The notes under the pieces are model-generated. The model worked only from the letters and a program-made list of their open reading frames with translations. It ran no database searches and was not told the DNA's origin. Positions 11,330-23,028 of a DNA stretch of 64,000 nucleotides are shown here, in pieces. Position numbers and translations under genes: made by a program. The first letter of the stretch is position 1; every line of letters starts with the position of its first letter. This DNA comes from Lasiodiplodia sp. COLG20. Lineage: Eukaryota > Ascomycota > Dothideomycetes > Botryosphaeriales > Botryosphaeriaceae. Where the stretch lies: contig VNWV01000001.1 in NCBI GenBank assembly GCA_009801085.1, positions 3,534,001-3,598,000 on the forward strand. The letters run 5' to 3'.

Positions 11330-14300
11330 ATGACCCAACCAAGGGCGAGCGGCCCGCAGGATTTGACTGCTCTCTGGCAGCAAGCTGTAAACGAGTTCAA
11401 CGACCATGCCACGAAGGGATTGTCGAAACACAAAATTGAGGCGACTGATCCTAACAGCAGCAAAAAGAACATGACCGTCGAGGATTGGGAATATGTCTTC
11501 TTTGAGAACGCACCAGATCAGTGGAAGCAGACATTCGAAACGTCTCGAAAATCGGGGGGCGATGCCGCGCGGTTTCGCACTGCAACCAACACCATGCTGG
11601 TTGCTGTACAAGAGTTCGCGGCGCCTTTTACTATGGTCATGGAAGGAGCAGCAAGCGTATGTCATACTAGACTGCTACAAAAGGCGATCTGCTGATGGCT
11701 TGATCAGGCTTATGCCCCTCTGGCGCCGGCTGTGATCCTGACGAAGGGACTCTTTTGGGTCATGAAGGTATATCCTGGCTTACTGAAATGCATATACCAG
11801 TGCTTAACTCATCCTTGCAGACATTTAGCTCAGTATCTATGCGGTTTGATATGTTTATTTCTTTCTGCGACAAGATCAAGGAGGTCTTCGAGAATATTAG
11901 CATCTTCAAAAAGGACGATTTGGTAAGAAAATTAGGGCCAGTTGTCTCTCGTCGCATTCTTGAGTTGTTCAAATGCGTTCTAAGGGTGTACACTCTATGC
12001 ATTGAGGAACCCAAAAAGAGAGCCGGTAAGCCAGACACGAGTTCGGTCGACGTTGTTCACTGCCGCTAAATTCTGCAATAGCAACATGGTGGCACGTCAT
12101 CATCAAGGGTGATGAAGACATCCAAGCTGCTCTTTCCGCCGTCGAAGGTGCGAAGAACAACTTAAATGACACTCTGACAATGGGCATGGTTGCCACAACC
12201 CGGAGAATTGAAGAAAAGGCAGATCAAGCGGCGGCCTACCAACGGAGGCTCCATGAGACAGACAGCGCCAGAGACACTCTGCGCCATACGGAGATCATCT
12301 CACGACTCGACAGGATGGAGTCCATGGGATTAACAACCCAGGCTCCCGCGCCTAAAAGCAAGGACCCAGCAGCGAGAAAGGATGCGGACATCATGTGGCT
12401 GAGGGAGCAATTATCGAGGACCGATCAGTCTCAATTTGTTCAAGATCTGCGGTCACAACTAGTCCCAGACGCAAGCCGCTGGTTTCTGAGCACTGAAAAA
12501 ATCAAACACTGGACTGCAGGAACTGAACCTCGCACCTTATGGATTAGCGGGGCTCCGGGAAGCGGCAAGACGTACCTGGCTCTCTCGATTGTTGACGAGC
12601 TGCATCAGAAGCCAGACAAGAACTTGGCCTATTTCTTCTTCAGGGAAGACCAGAACGAGTTTCGAGATCTTGAAAGAGCCTTGTCTTGCATGGTAGTCAA
12701 GCGGGCAGAGGATGATGTCGATTATCGAAAGCTTGTCATCAGCAGGTTGAAGACATTGAACCAAGACGGGCGGAAAGATCTGACAAGTGAAGAGATATGG
12801 AAAGAGTTCGTCATCGGATGTCAACCTGAATCAGGCAAGAAACAGCAAAGTGGCCTGTTTATCATTTTGGACGGCATTGATGAAGCGGGCAAAGAGGAGC
12901 AAAGTAAACTCCTCGGCTTGCTCTCCGGAAATGATGCGTGGGTTCGGCTATTGATCACCGCACGCAATCCCCCAACGGCAGATGCCAAAAGCCTTGAAAT
13001 GTCTATCATGGACATATCGGCGATTCCAAAAGAAGAAGCTATGAACGGCTGGCGTGCACTGTGTCGGTCTCGCATTGAGGCTCTACCGAGGCTCAAGCGG
13101 TTTAGGAATCAAACTAAGAAGAAGATCACGAAGGCCATCTCCCAAAACGCAGATGGTAGGTCTTCTCCTCCTGCATCACCACTGCTCGAGCTCATGCAAT
13201 ACAGGAATGCTCTACGTCGAGACCATGCTGATTCAACTGGAGACCATTGGACTTGAATTGCCCGTCTCGCGCGCATTGCAAAGAAAATTACCGGGCAACA
13301 TGGATCAACTTCACGTTTTGATCCTCGAAAACTGCTTCAAAGGTAGAGACAAGAGCGAAAGGGAGATTCTGATAGATTTGTTTGCTTGGCTAGCCTTCGC
13401 AAAGCGTGACTTATCTCTTCGCGAGGCTAAAGCATTGGTGACGATGCTGGCAGACGGAAAGCCAGTATTTAACCTTGAGCGAGAAATAATGCAACGGCTA
13501 TCTGGGTAAGTCAAACAGAAACCAAGCCGTGGTCAGAGTCATACTAATCATATCAAAGAATTCTCGACATTTTCAGAACCTTTGACAATGCCGAGGATTT
13601 CGAAGAGGACTTCTTCGGACAAGAAGACTACGAAAGTGACTCAGATGACGGCTCTGAGCTTGATCACAGTTCCCTCCCGCTTCGATTCTCCAAAAGATGG
13701 CTCCGTGATTTCTTCAAGAAAGAGAACGGGGGCGACACCAATCTCAAGAAAACACCGTACGAGTCGCACCTGGTTATTTTTAGTATGTGTGGAGACATCC
13801 TCTGCACAAACGATGTCGGGCCGTTGACCGCATATGCTGCGAAGTACTGGGTTGATCATTTTCTTGAACTGGCCCCAAACCTCGAAAGCATTCGTGACGA
13901 CATTTGCTTGCCCGTCATCAAATGTTTGAAGAAGATTCTGAAGAGCGAGGGAAGAATTGCGTTCAAATTGGAAGAGTATGGGAGCGCGACTTACGACCAG
14001 CTCAAAAATCTTGAGGGGGAGCAAAAGTGGGTTGATCTTGTCCAACGGTGGGCAAAACGCGGGGCAGCAGTGTCTTTTGAAAACGACAGCGAGGGTGCAG
14101 CCGCTGCAGACTGGGCAAAGTCCATAATCGCGAACAGCAAGATTGAGGAAATCATGATTCCGCTTGCCAAGAATCATTTCGGAAACATTTTTGATCAGTC
14201 CGGGCCGTGGTGGTCAAACGAGTTGTTTCGTCTCGCCTGCAAATCCCTCTCTATGGTAAGGAAATCTCCCCCCCCAACTACTAAAAAAGAGGCAGATTGG

Positions 14301-16358
14301 CACTAACATTCTTGTAAGACAAATATCGCAACTGTCGAGGTAAAAAAGCCACTTGACCAAATGACAGCGCAAGATGTGCAGACAATCATTCGCCATTATG
14401 TCGAAAAATTCCAGACGACGGAGGACGTTAGAGCTGTCGATCGGGCCATTGCGTTCATCCAAGAGGACTTTGGCCAACAGGAAGCCCTCGAGTCTTATGA
14501 GTATGCTCTTGAGCGTTGCGAATCCAGGAAAGATCAAATTTATTGTCTCATTGGTCTTGCGCGAATTCACGACCAACGAGGCAACAATGCCGAGGCGAGC
14601 AAGAGGTGCGAAGAAGCCTTGGAAACGATAGAAGGAGGCGTAAGCCAAGATGGTGCGAGCGTGGAGAATGTCAGCGCCCTGAAGCGAGAGGCGTATCTTA
14701 TGCTCGCACGATACGCAATTCAGGCCAGCCAGAGCGAAAGCGATGAGAACGAGGTGCGTAGTCTGGGCCTCAGGATTATTGATCTTTTGACCAAAGCACA
14801 AGAAGCCATGCCTGAAGATCAATTGGCAGGAAAGGACATTGACGTTCTCACATCTCATGTGGTCAAGTCCCACGGCGCTCAAGAGCTTATGAAGCGCATG
14901 AAAAGTGAGACAAGTAAACCGTGGTTGACTTGGGTCTTTCAGAACGAAAGCCGTGATTCTCTCAGCAGGTTCAGAGAAGCTGCATTGGCGGTCAAAGAAG
15001 AAAAAAAGATGCTGGATCGGATCATCCAAATCACGAGGTCAATGTTTCACACCAGCCACGGATCCTGGGCACTGTACGAACTTGCTTGGACGTTCAGATA
15101 TACGCTCAGACAAACGGAACAAGCAAAACGAATCCTCCGCCGACTACTCGACATGAAAACCCACCTGACAGCCAGGAAGTTGCTGTATGACGCTCGCCTG
15201 GATCTTGCCGATATCATCTACACTGACTTTCGAGACACTGTCCGCCGCCATCAGAGGGAATCCTTGCTCAAGGACATGAACAACCTCCCTCCACTGGACA
15301 ACCAGGACCTGGCAAACTCTCTTATTTCTGTCCCTCTGGCAAGGATGACGCGAATAGCGGGAGAGATGAAGAGATTTGAGGACATTCTCAACAGCACATT
15401 CAACGTGTGTATCACAGCGTTGGAAGATGGAGAGGAGATGAATGACCAGGACAGCTTCCGCCTTCTTGCAAAGGTTCTGAGTTGTCTGCCAGGGCTCGAA
15501 AAGCAAGCAAAAATTGCGTACTCACTGCAATTCTCCGTTCTTGTCCCTAAAGTAGAGCCTCGACCAAATGCAGAACTATATAGGTCATACAGCAGCACAG
15601 AGAGCGGAGACCAACTAGGCTACAACAGTCTTGAAGTCATGGCAATGGCACACCAGGAGAGTGTCTATGAGCACATAAGAGCACTCCAGAGCCATGAAAC
15701 CACCGACGGCAGCAGCACGAACAGATGGAAGCTTCCGCCATGCCCCTGGAACAATCTATGCTGTCTGCAGTTCTGCTGGGCTGAAAGAAAATCCGAGCCT
15801 CCTGGGGAATCTCCAGGGGAATCTGCAGAACCATCCGCAGAACCATCCGCAGAAACCAAGAACTTGGTCCTCGATACGGAGAATCCCACGAGCGCCTGCG
15901 AGGATGATAAGGACGTGGAAATTGAAGACGAGTTAATGGACAACGACAAGAACTTTCAGCCAAACTTCGACTCCGAAGACCTTGTCAGCCACGATGAACA
16001 GATAATCCGATGTAACGGCTGCAACGACTGCGACGTCTCTCTTCGTTGGTGGAGGGAGCCATTGTACCTCTGTCTCACGTGTTGTACCAACATTGATCTC
16101 TGCTCTAGATGTCTCAAGAAGCTGAAAGGTTCGAAGAATGGAAAGGTTGACGGGAACCTTAATTACTACTGTGGCAAGGACCACAAATATATTAGGGGGC
16201 CAATTGAAGGATGGCGCGGCGTACGGGACAGGTACATCTGCATTACCGGAGAGGATCCTTTGGATTTTGATGATTGGTTGGCCAGGTTGAAAAAGGATTG
16301 GCAAGGTGCATGGCGAGCATTCTGGGAAGCCGAAGCCTCTGGTAGAGACATTTTCTGA
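11330..16358 (+). CDS. NLR-like protein: Goodbye-NACHT-helical-ZZ-like finger
   Basis: Seven exons: 11330-11656, 11708-11767, 11821-12025, 12082-13155, 13205-13505, 13559-14255 and 14319-16358. All introns are about 50-63 bp with GT/AG ends and all junctions keep frame, giving 1567 residues. ATG 11330 is chosen because the domain begins directly after it (LTALWQQAVNEF). Residues about 8-210 match the pattern of the fungal STAND N-terminal Goodbye domain. Walker A GAPGSGKT is at 354-361 and Walker B FIILDGIDE near 456-464. A long helical, TPR-like region follows (about 880-1380). Short GESPGESAEPSAEPSAE repeats come next, then a Cys/His cluster (from about 1453) resembling a ZZ finger: CNGC, C, CLTC, CSRC and CGKDH. 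Such proteins are thought to oligomerise on NTP binding and signal nonself or danger. No lesion is seen. Confidence 0.85.
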
Positions 16359-16629
16359 TGCGCCCAATGAAGGCAGACGAGGTCAATTTGATTTTTTTTA
16401 GGCTGTTTGCCTATTCCGGAAAAGGGCCAAGTGGGAGCTTCCGTCGGACCGCTTCTCGGTTCTGAGGGACTGGGATGTTGGTAAGAACTACTTCACTTAT
16501 CTAGGGTCTAGATTGGTATACCGTGAGGCTGAGGGGTGAACAATAGTCTTAGAATTGTGTCTCTTTCAAGTTTTTTTTTCGCCCCCATGCCACCTCTTTC
16601 CGTGAAGTCTTCCGGACGAATAGCCTTCT
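16359..16629. other. convergent intergenic region
   Basis: About 270 bp between the stop codons of the NLR gene (+) and the Zn2Cys6 regulator (-). It contains T-rich tracts likely to serve 3' end formation. No other feature is seen. Confidence 0.5.
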
Positions 16630-19450
16630 TCACGAAGGCAGATTCCACAAGAAATTCAGCATGCCTGAATCCAGCCCCGGAAACTTCTGTATACCCGATC
16701 CAGCACCCAGCGGAGCCATTGAAGGATCAAACGGCAACGCGAGCCAGTCATCCTCCGGCATCTCGGCCCCACTTGGTGCACCCAGAGTGTCCATATCAAG
16801 ATCGCTCTCACCAAACTGTTGGCCATGCTGATGAGCATGTTGCTGCTGCTCCAAAGCCGGCGTCACCGCCGCCACAGAAACCGCAGCACCCAGGCCACCC
16901 AGCCCCGTTCTCTCCGCCGACGGCTGTCGCGACGCAAGCCTAGGCGGGCGATTCGACACCACAAAACTCCTTCGCAGCCGCGCGACATGCACCTCCAACA
17001 ACGTCGCAAACCGCGACGCGAGATGAATGTCATCCAACGTGCCGGACCTGAGGGCGTGGATGCCGCGGTCGAGCACGTCGAGCGAGGCGGGCAGCTTGGT
17101 GTTCCAGACGCCGAGGCTGAGGCCCTTGATGAGGTAGATGGCGGACGCGGTGATGTGCAGGTAGATGCGGACGGGGGCGAAGCGCAGGCGCTGCGCGTCG
17201 GCTAGCTTGATGACTTTGCGCAGGATCTCGCAGCTGCCGTCGACGACTTCTTGGATGAAGTGGTAGTCGGTCGAGTCGACGGAGAGGGGGCGCATGGGGT
17301 GGTGGTGGTTGGGTGGGTCGTTGGGGGCGTTGAAGTCGTCGGCTTCGTCGAGGGTGCGCTCGACGACGGCTTGCATGCCGAGCGAGTTGATGAAGATGCG
17401 GACGAATTGGTATTCGATGGCGAGCATGTCTTGGAGGACGTCTCCGAGTCCTGTTGCGGTTAGTGTGGGCTATCAGTTTAGTGTGGAGTGGACTTACGTT
17501 GTGAATCAAGGTACCTCCCCCGCCATTGGGACAGGAGGGGTTGGAAGTGTTCCAGTAATCCGATGTATCGTCCGCTCCGTAAAAGTTGCTTGGTAAAAGA
17601 CGTAGAGGGAAAGAGCATGTCTGAAGCAGACTTTACAAGCTTGGTAAGCTCAATCCACGAGGATACAAAAGCTTCGGAGTGGTTCGCCCCAGGAAACACC
17701 TCTCCGGCAAAGGACCTCCCAAGGACAGTGTGGCTCAAGCTTTGCGGGATCATCGAAGTACAGCCAATACGAGAAGCAAGCTGTTCGACAAAGACGTACA
17801 GCAGTTTCCGCGCTCGGGAGTTTCTTGCAGCTTTCCTCTTTGCTTCCAGCACTTCCTCATGAAGTGACGGTCTCTTCGTACTTTCCTCTTGTTCGAATAT
17901 GCCGAGTTCATGGGCAAGGGATAAACCACACCCAAGAAGCATCCAGCTCATACGATCTGATCGACGTGCTGGCTCAATCACATCCTCAAGCCAGCGGTTG
18001 GATACGGATGGATTGGCTTCTGGACTTGATGGTTCTTCCTCGTCGTGCGCTTCAATGGCGACAAGTCCGGAGTCCCAACCATCCGAAGCTGGTGGAAAGT
18101 GTAGAGCACGTGGGTGCCATTCTGCAAGAAGGAGAAGCCCCTCGATTGACCCCACGGTCCGTGTCTTTGCCGTGGATCCTTTCTCTTGACCAAGCATAAT
18201 GCGCAGGATGAGATGCTGGCAATGTTCCCATAGACGATGGTGGATGAAGTACCCGCGGGATGCGCCGCCGACGCCGGGTAGTACGTGATAGCGTGATGAT
18301 AGCGCCAATATGGTGAAACACAGGAACGGCTCTTTCGTGACGAGCTCATAATGTTTTGAGTGATCCGCGTAGTAATCGGTAAGCACAGGTGACAGTGGTG
18401 ACATATTCTTGAAGAACCTGTAGGAGTCGTTAGCTTACCCATCACCGGTTTCTTCATCAGGCCAACTTACAAGTCAACATATGTCACTGCCTCCCTCGCC
18501 GTGAACCACCCCATCCTCACAAACCGGCAGTTCTTCCACAAATCCAACACCTCCTCCGACGCCGCCGACAACTGCACCGAGTTCGGCGCCAACAGCCCCG
18601 AGCTGACGGACATGTTCGAACCCGGCGTCGCATACATGGCCGGCTCGCCCTCTCCCACCACCGGGCCCGGCGGCACCCCAGCATCCAACGAATACCCCCC
18701 CTCTCTCGCCGACGACGCCGCCACCGCATCTTCCCTCGTCGCCGCCTCAAACAGCAAGTTCAACGCATCATTCCCACTCGCCACCACCGTCCGCATCATC
18801 GAATCCGCCAACCCATCATCGCCCTGATGCGCCGCCGCCGCCACTGCTGAGGCGCTACCACCACCCACCTGCTGCTGCTGGCGCTGCTGCACCAACCTCG
18901 GCGGCGAACTCCTCCTCGGCACCGCCCTCCTCACAGCACCCACCCCCTCTGTCTCGCCATCGTCCTCCCCACCACCACCATCCTCATCCTCCCCCTCCGC
19001 ACCAGCACGACGCCTCCGCTGCTGCCGCTGCTCCTCCTCCATCAACCGCTGCTTCTTCCACGCGCGCTCCTCGGTGAAGACGCACTCGCGCAGCGCGCGC
19101 TTGCACCGCATGCACGGCGGGCCCGGCACGCCGCCGTCGGGCGGCACCGCGACCTCGCAGCGGGCCTTGCGCTTGCGGCAGGGGACGCAGGCTTTGTAGG
19201 CGCGCTGGAATTCGCGGGCAGGACCGGCTGCTGAAGTAGAATTGGAGTTGGAGGAAGTTGCATTGTGGGGGCGTTTGCCATTTGAGTTGGTGGTGCTTTG
19301 GCTCGGCTCAGTTGGATGGTGGGATGAGGAGGATGAGCCGGTGGTGGTGACATTGCGTGCGACGGCATTGGTTGTTGCGGTGTCGTCGCCGTCGTCGTCG
19401 CCGGTTGGGTGGTCCACTGCGCCCGGATGGTACGGTCTTTCGTCGGGCAT
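16630..19450 (-). CDS. Zn2Cys6 transcription factor, fungal-specific
   Basis: Exons are 19450-18471, 18417-17498 and 17450-16630, with introns of 53 and 47 bp. From ATG 19450 the protein has 906 residues; an in-frame ATG at 19696 would add 82, so the start is uncertain. A Ser/Thr/Asn-rich N-terminus precedes the binuclear zinc cluster with Cys88, 91, 98, 113, 116 and 123 (CVPC, RKRKARC, CMRC, C). A basic, then Gln- and acid-rich linker follows. The middle region around SPLSPVLTDYYADH and EGLLLLAEWHPRALHFPP is the regulatory middle homology region of this class. It should bind DNA as a nuclear activator or repressor. Target genes cannot be inferred. The gene converges on the NLR gene. Confidence 0.88.
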
Positions 19451-20705
19451 TTCCTTCTCTTTTCCTGCCTTAGGTATCCTTTTGGGTGAGACGAAAAAAT
19501 GTCGAGATGAGGCTCTGGGTCCCGGACGCGGACGGACAGTGGAGGGTGTTGAAGGAAATTCAAGGGCGAGCTTGGTTGGAGCGGAGGGGTTTAAGCTTTC
19601 GCACACGGCTATTGGCGGATATTCACGCGCGCCAATTCCGCCCTCCTTTTGTGGCGGGACATCCCGACGGTACATAGTGCTTTTTCTTCGTCTCAAGGAG
19701 AAGTGTAGAGGAACATTGCAGCCGGAAGCTGGAGCGAAGAATATGAGACACCTAGAAGATTGCGTAACTGTGCTTCATCAATTCTCTTTGCGAAAACCGA
19801 CATATGGGTAGTTGAAGCGATTGACCGAATGTGAATGCCAACTAAAAATTGTACATTCACGTCCGGATGATAGCTTCAACTCCTATAACGAGAAAATAAC
19901 GAGCATATGCTGATCCTCGGCTGCGACACCCCTCGATGGCCCAGTGCGGATGATTTACGCTTTTACCTGACGAAGGAGACGAAACGGCAAGGAAATTCAT
20001 CACAATTATCTAAGAATGTACCAGCTCTTATAGAGACCCTCGGTCGCGTGTTAATGACCCAACATTAGTAATAGACTTTAAAGAAAAAGGCCTGTCGCTG
20101 AAATTAAAGACACCCGAGGGTGATGAATGTGTTCTTGGTGTAGAGCAGCGCTGCTCCGTTGTTGCCGTAATGGGGTTGTTTATGTCTACTCGCACCTTCC
20201 TTCCCAGCGCGCCTTCCTACCTACCTACTACGACGTCATCACCTTCACCGTTCGAAACGCTCTTAGGACACTCGTCTTGCCATTTATAATTAAAAAACTA
20301 GACCGACCAATGGCGAAAAAAATGGCAAAAAACAGCGCACGTGTCCTTGTTATGGACATCATTACTAATTACAGGAAAAACCCCCAAGCTTGCCCAAGAC
20401 TTCATTGGGATTTTTATTGTGGATAGGCTTTTTTTTTTTTAGCTGCTCTTTCCGTTTTTAGCCTAGAGTCAAGTGAAGTTAGCCTGTTCTTTCGTTTTAA
20501 ATGGTAACTGGAGTAGTCACCACTCTGCCACGTAAACCGTGCCAGTGCCCTTGTGGGCGAAAGTAAAGACCAAATTCTTGATTTATATACCTCGGGCACT
20601 CCCTCAAGATCTTCCGCCGCCCAGCAATTGCCCGCGCTCACATATGCGCATCCAGTGTTTCCAAATCCCCAGAAGAAGCCCTCTCGTCCCACGCTCACAG
20701 CCATC
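19451..20705. other. intergenic region with one MITE-like element
   Basis: Upstream of the Zn2Cys6 gene and downstream of the allantoate-permease-type transporter gene. Apart from the short inverted-repeat element at 19803-19887, no gene is supported. A T11 run lies near 20430. Confidence 0.5.
19803..19887. repeat. MITE-like element, copy 1
   Basis: Terminal inverted repeats: TGGGTAGTTGAAGC at the left and GCTTCAACTCCTA at the right, flanked on both sides by TA as expected for a Tc1/mariner-type target duplication. The element is about 81 bp, with no coding capacity. The internal TACATTCACGTCCGGA is shared with copy 2 at 26.1 kb. Confidence 0.65.
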
Positions 20706-22420
20706 TCAGGTCAGGTACCTAAACCCCCGACTCTTATCCCCACCCATCGTCACATCCACCCTCGCATCCGCCTCGACCCGCCCAAACAACCGATCCCTCC
20801 TCCGATTCTCGTGCTCAAGCTTGAAATGCAGACCCAACGCCAACACCACGATCAGCCCCGTAAACGCCGCCCCGATCGCGCAGCCCTTGACGTAGAACGG
20901 GCCGTCGCTCTCCGGAAAAACCACACTGCTCAAAAAACTCGAGCACTGCCCGAACGTCGTCAACAACGCCAGCCCGGCCCCGCGCTTCGAGTCGCCGCCC
21001 TGGTTATTCAGCAGCCACGTCACATTGATGCACAGCGCCGGAAACACACCGCACGCGGCCAGCCATATCCCCGCGTACCGCACATCCGTCTTCGCCTCGT
21101 CGCGCACCAGCGCGAGTATCAAATAGCCAGCAGCGCCAACAGCGGCCGCACCAGCGACAATAAACCCGCGGTGACCGAAGCGGTCGGAGGCGTAGGCGGC
21201 GGCGACGCAGCACAGGAAGGCGACGAAGTAGGCGGGCGCGGTCAGGCCCTGGGCGTCGACGGAGGAGTAGCCCATGTCGCGCACGATGGTGGGCAGGAAG
21301 TTGGAGAGGCCGGCGAAGGAGTAGTTGCAGCAGAAGTGGATCAGCGTGTGCACGTACGGCTGGTAGTCGGTGAGGCCGGCGGTGATTTGCGACCACTTGA
21401 CTTTGGTTTTGGCGGTGCGGTCGACGGTTTGGAGGCGCTCGACGGCTTGCGTTTGTTGGGACTCGGTGAGGAAGCGCGCGGTGCCGGGGCTGTCGGGGAG
21501 GAAGAAGAAGACGATGGGCGCGAAGAGGACGGTTGGGGCGCCCTCTGAGGGTTTTGCTTTAGTAAGTGTCTGGGTGGTGTGCTTGGTTGATAGTAGTTGC
21601 TCACCTATCAGTAGAAGCAGTCTCCACGGCTCAATGGAGTCCCGGATGTGGGTAATTCCGTATGCCAGGGACGAGGCAAAGGTATTGGCCAGTGGTGACA
21701 TTCCAAGCAGGAGAGACATGCGGAAACCGAGTTCGCGACGCTGGTAGAAGAGTGTCAAGAAGTACGGTGCGCCGGCACCGAAGACAGCTTCGAAAATACC
21801 AAGCAGGCAGCGGCATGCAACGATACCAGCCATGTTGTGAGTTGCGCCAGTACACATAGCCGCGATTCCCCAGCTGATAGCTTAGTTAGATTTCAAACCC
21901 TCGGGAAGTCATTGTCAATGAACTTACCATGTACACATACACGCCACAAAGATATGGGCGGGTAGGATCTTCCACAACATGGTTGTCCATTCCATCAGCA
22001 CATAGCTGATGTAGAAGGCATTGAGAACCCAGCTCCTGAGATGAATCAGCTACAGAGTCTAGCATGCTGACCGCTTCATGTTTGGAAGCAATTTCAATGA
22101 TCCTGGGTCGGACCTACCATTGCACGCTGTCAAGCCCGAGGTCCTTGTCTGCACCTGCGGCCTTCGCATTCCCAATGTTGCCGCGATCCAAGTACGACAG
22201 TACGTAGAGCGTACAGACGATAGGAAGAACGCGCCTGTCGAACTGTGGAAAGTCAGTATGGCAAAGCCAAACTGCAAGCTACGTGGATACTTGCCTTTCT
22301 CCGAATGTACGTCTGCTCCGATGCCGACACTTCAATGCGTGAATCTAATTTCTCGGCATCCTCAATATGCATTATGCCAGTCCCTTTCGCCTTGTTTTCG
22401 ATATCGTCCACGGCTGACAT
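20706..22420 (-). CDS. MFS transporter, allantoate permease (Dal5) type
   Basis: Five exons: 22420-22295, 22242-22118, 22035-21928, 21873-21605 and 21544-20706, giving 488 residues. Intron 1 (22294-22243) has a GC donor in a strong context (AG|GCAAGT) and an AG acceptor; the other introns are GT/AG. The protein shows the anion:cation symporter pattern: FDRRVLPIVCTLYVLSYLDR and GNIGNAKAAG in TM1, then a CRCLLGIFEAVFGAG helix and WRLLLLIEGAPTVLFAP leading into FFFLPDSP. About 12 hydrophobic segments are present. Family members import allantoate, nicotinate, pantothenate or similar anions with protons at the plasma membrane. It is divergent from the enzyme gene at 23029 and shares its 608-bp promoter, so co-regulation with that enzyme is plausible. 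Confidence 0.9.
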
Positions 22421-23028
22421 TCGGGCCGGATAGACTCAACAGATGTGAGTCAGAGGGAAGATGGATCAAGATTGTACAGTAGAGGGACTTGGACGGCTGG
22501 CGGACTATCTGTCGCATCTCCCTTCTGAGAAGCTGCATCTATATAGGCTCTCTCGTTGTGTGCGTCTTTTACCCTCGGCCAGGAAATCGAGAAGCTGAGC
22601 TATCCGCGTTGGAGAGCAGATATCCGGTACTTCTGGCTATTCAAAACGTCCAAGACGGCAGGGAGACAAATTCAGCCACATATCTGTCTGGGAGATGTAG
22701 ATCCAAGGACAAGCATTGCCTAAGCGCGAATGATCTGTCATGGATTGTGCGGGGAACGCGGGGCCCCGCGTGCGCCTTGTAACGATTTGGGTCAAGGGCT
22801 CGCACGATCCCTGCCCAGAGATATCCGCCGAGATCCGTGCTTACCTTGCGTTTCCGTGGAATTATACTCTTGCCCCACCATCCATTGCGACATCGGGGGC
22901 AGATTGAGTGTAGAGTTGAGGGAATGAAGGGATATAAAGAGAGAAGTGAGCGGCGACCGGAGTGAGATTGGAACAGCCACTTCCAACTCATCCTTTCTTC
23001 ATACCTGATCTTCCACAAACCCTACAAG
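22421..23028. promoter_or_regulatory. bidirectional promoter, transporter/PEP mutase-family gene
   Basis: This 608-bp region separates two divergent starts. A minus-strand TATATAG (22545-22539) lies about 120 bp before the transporter ATG. A plus-strand TATAAAG (22933-22939) lies 90 bp before the enzyme ATG. Between them sits a perfect 16-bp palindrome at 22756-22771. Confidence 0.6.
22756..22771. promoter_or_regulatory. perfect palindrome, possible paired CreA-type sites
   Basis: ACGCGGGGCCCCGCGT reads the same on both strands. Each half contains GCGGGG, which fits the SYGGRG consensus of the carbon-repressor CreA, arranged as an abutting inverted pair. Binding is inferred from the consensus only. 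Confidence 0.45.

Noticed and set aside
14214..15029. 271-codon open frame on the minus strand
   Set aside because: Antisense to exons 6 and 7 of the Goodbye-NACHT gene, with no recognisable domain.
19451..19696. N-terminal extension of the first Zn2Cys6 protein
   Set aside because: The frame is open and cannot be excluded, but the added 82 residues look like translated leader. ATG 19450 was preferred.
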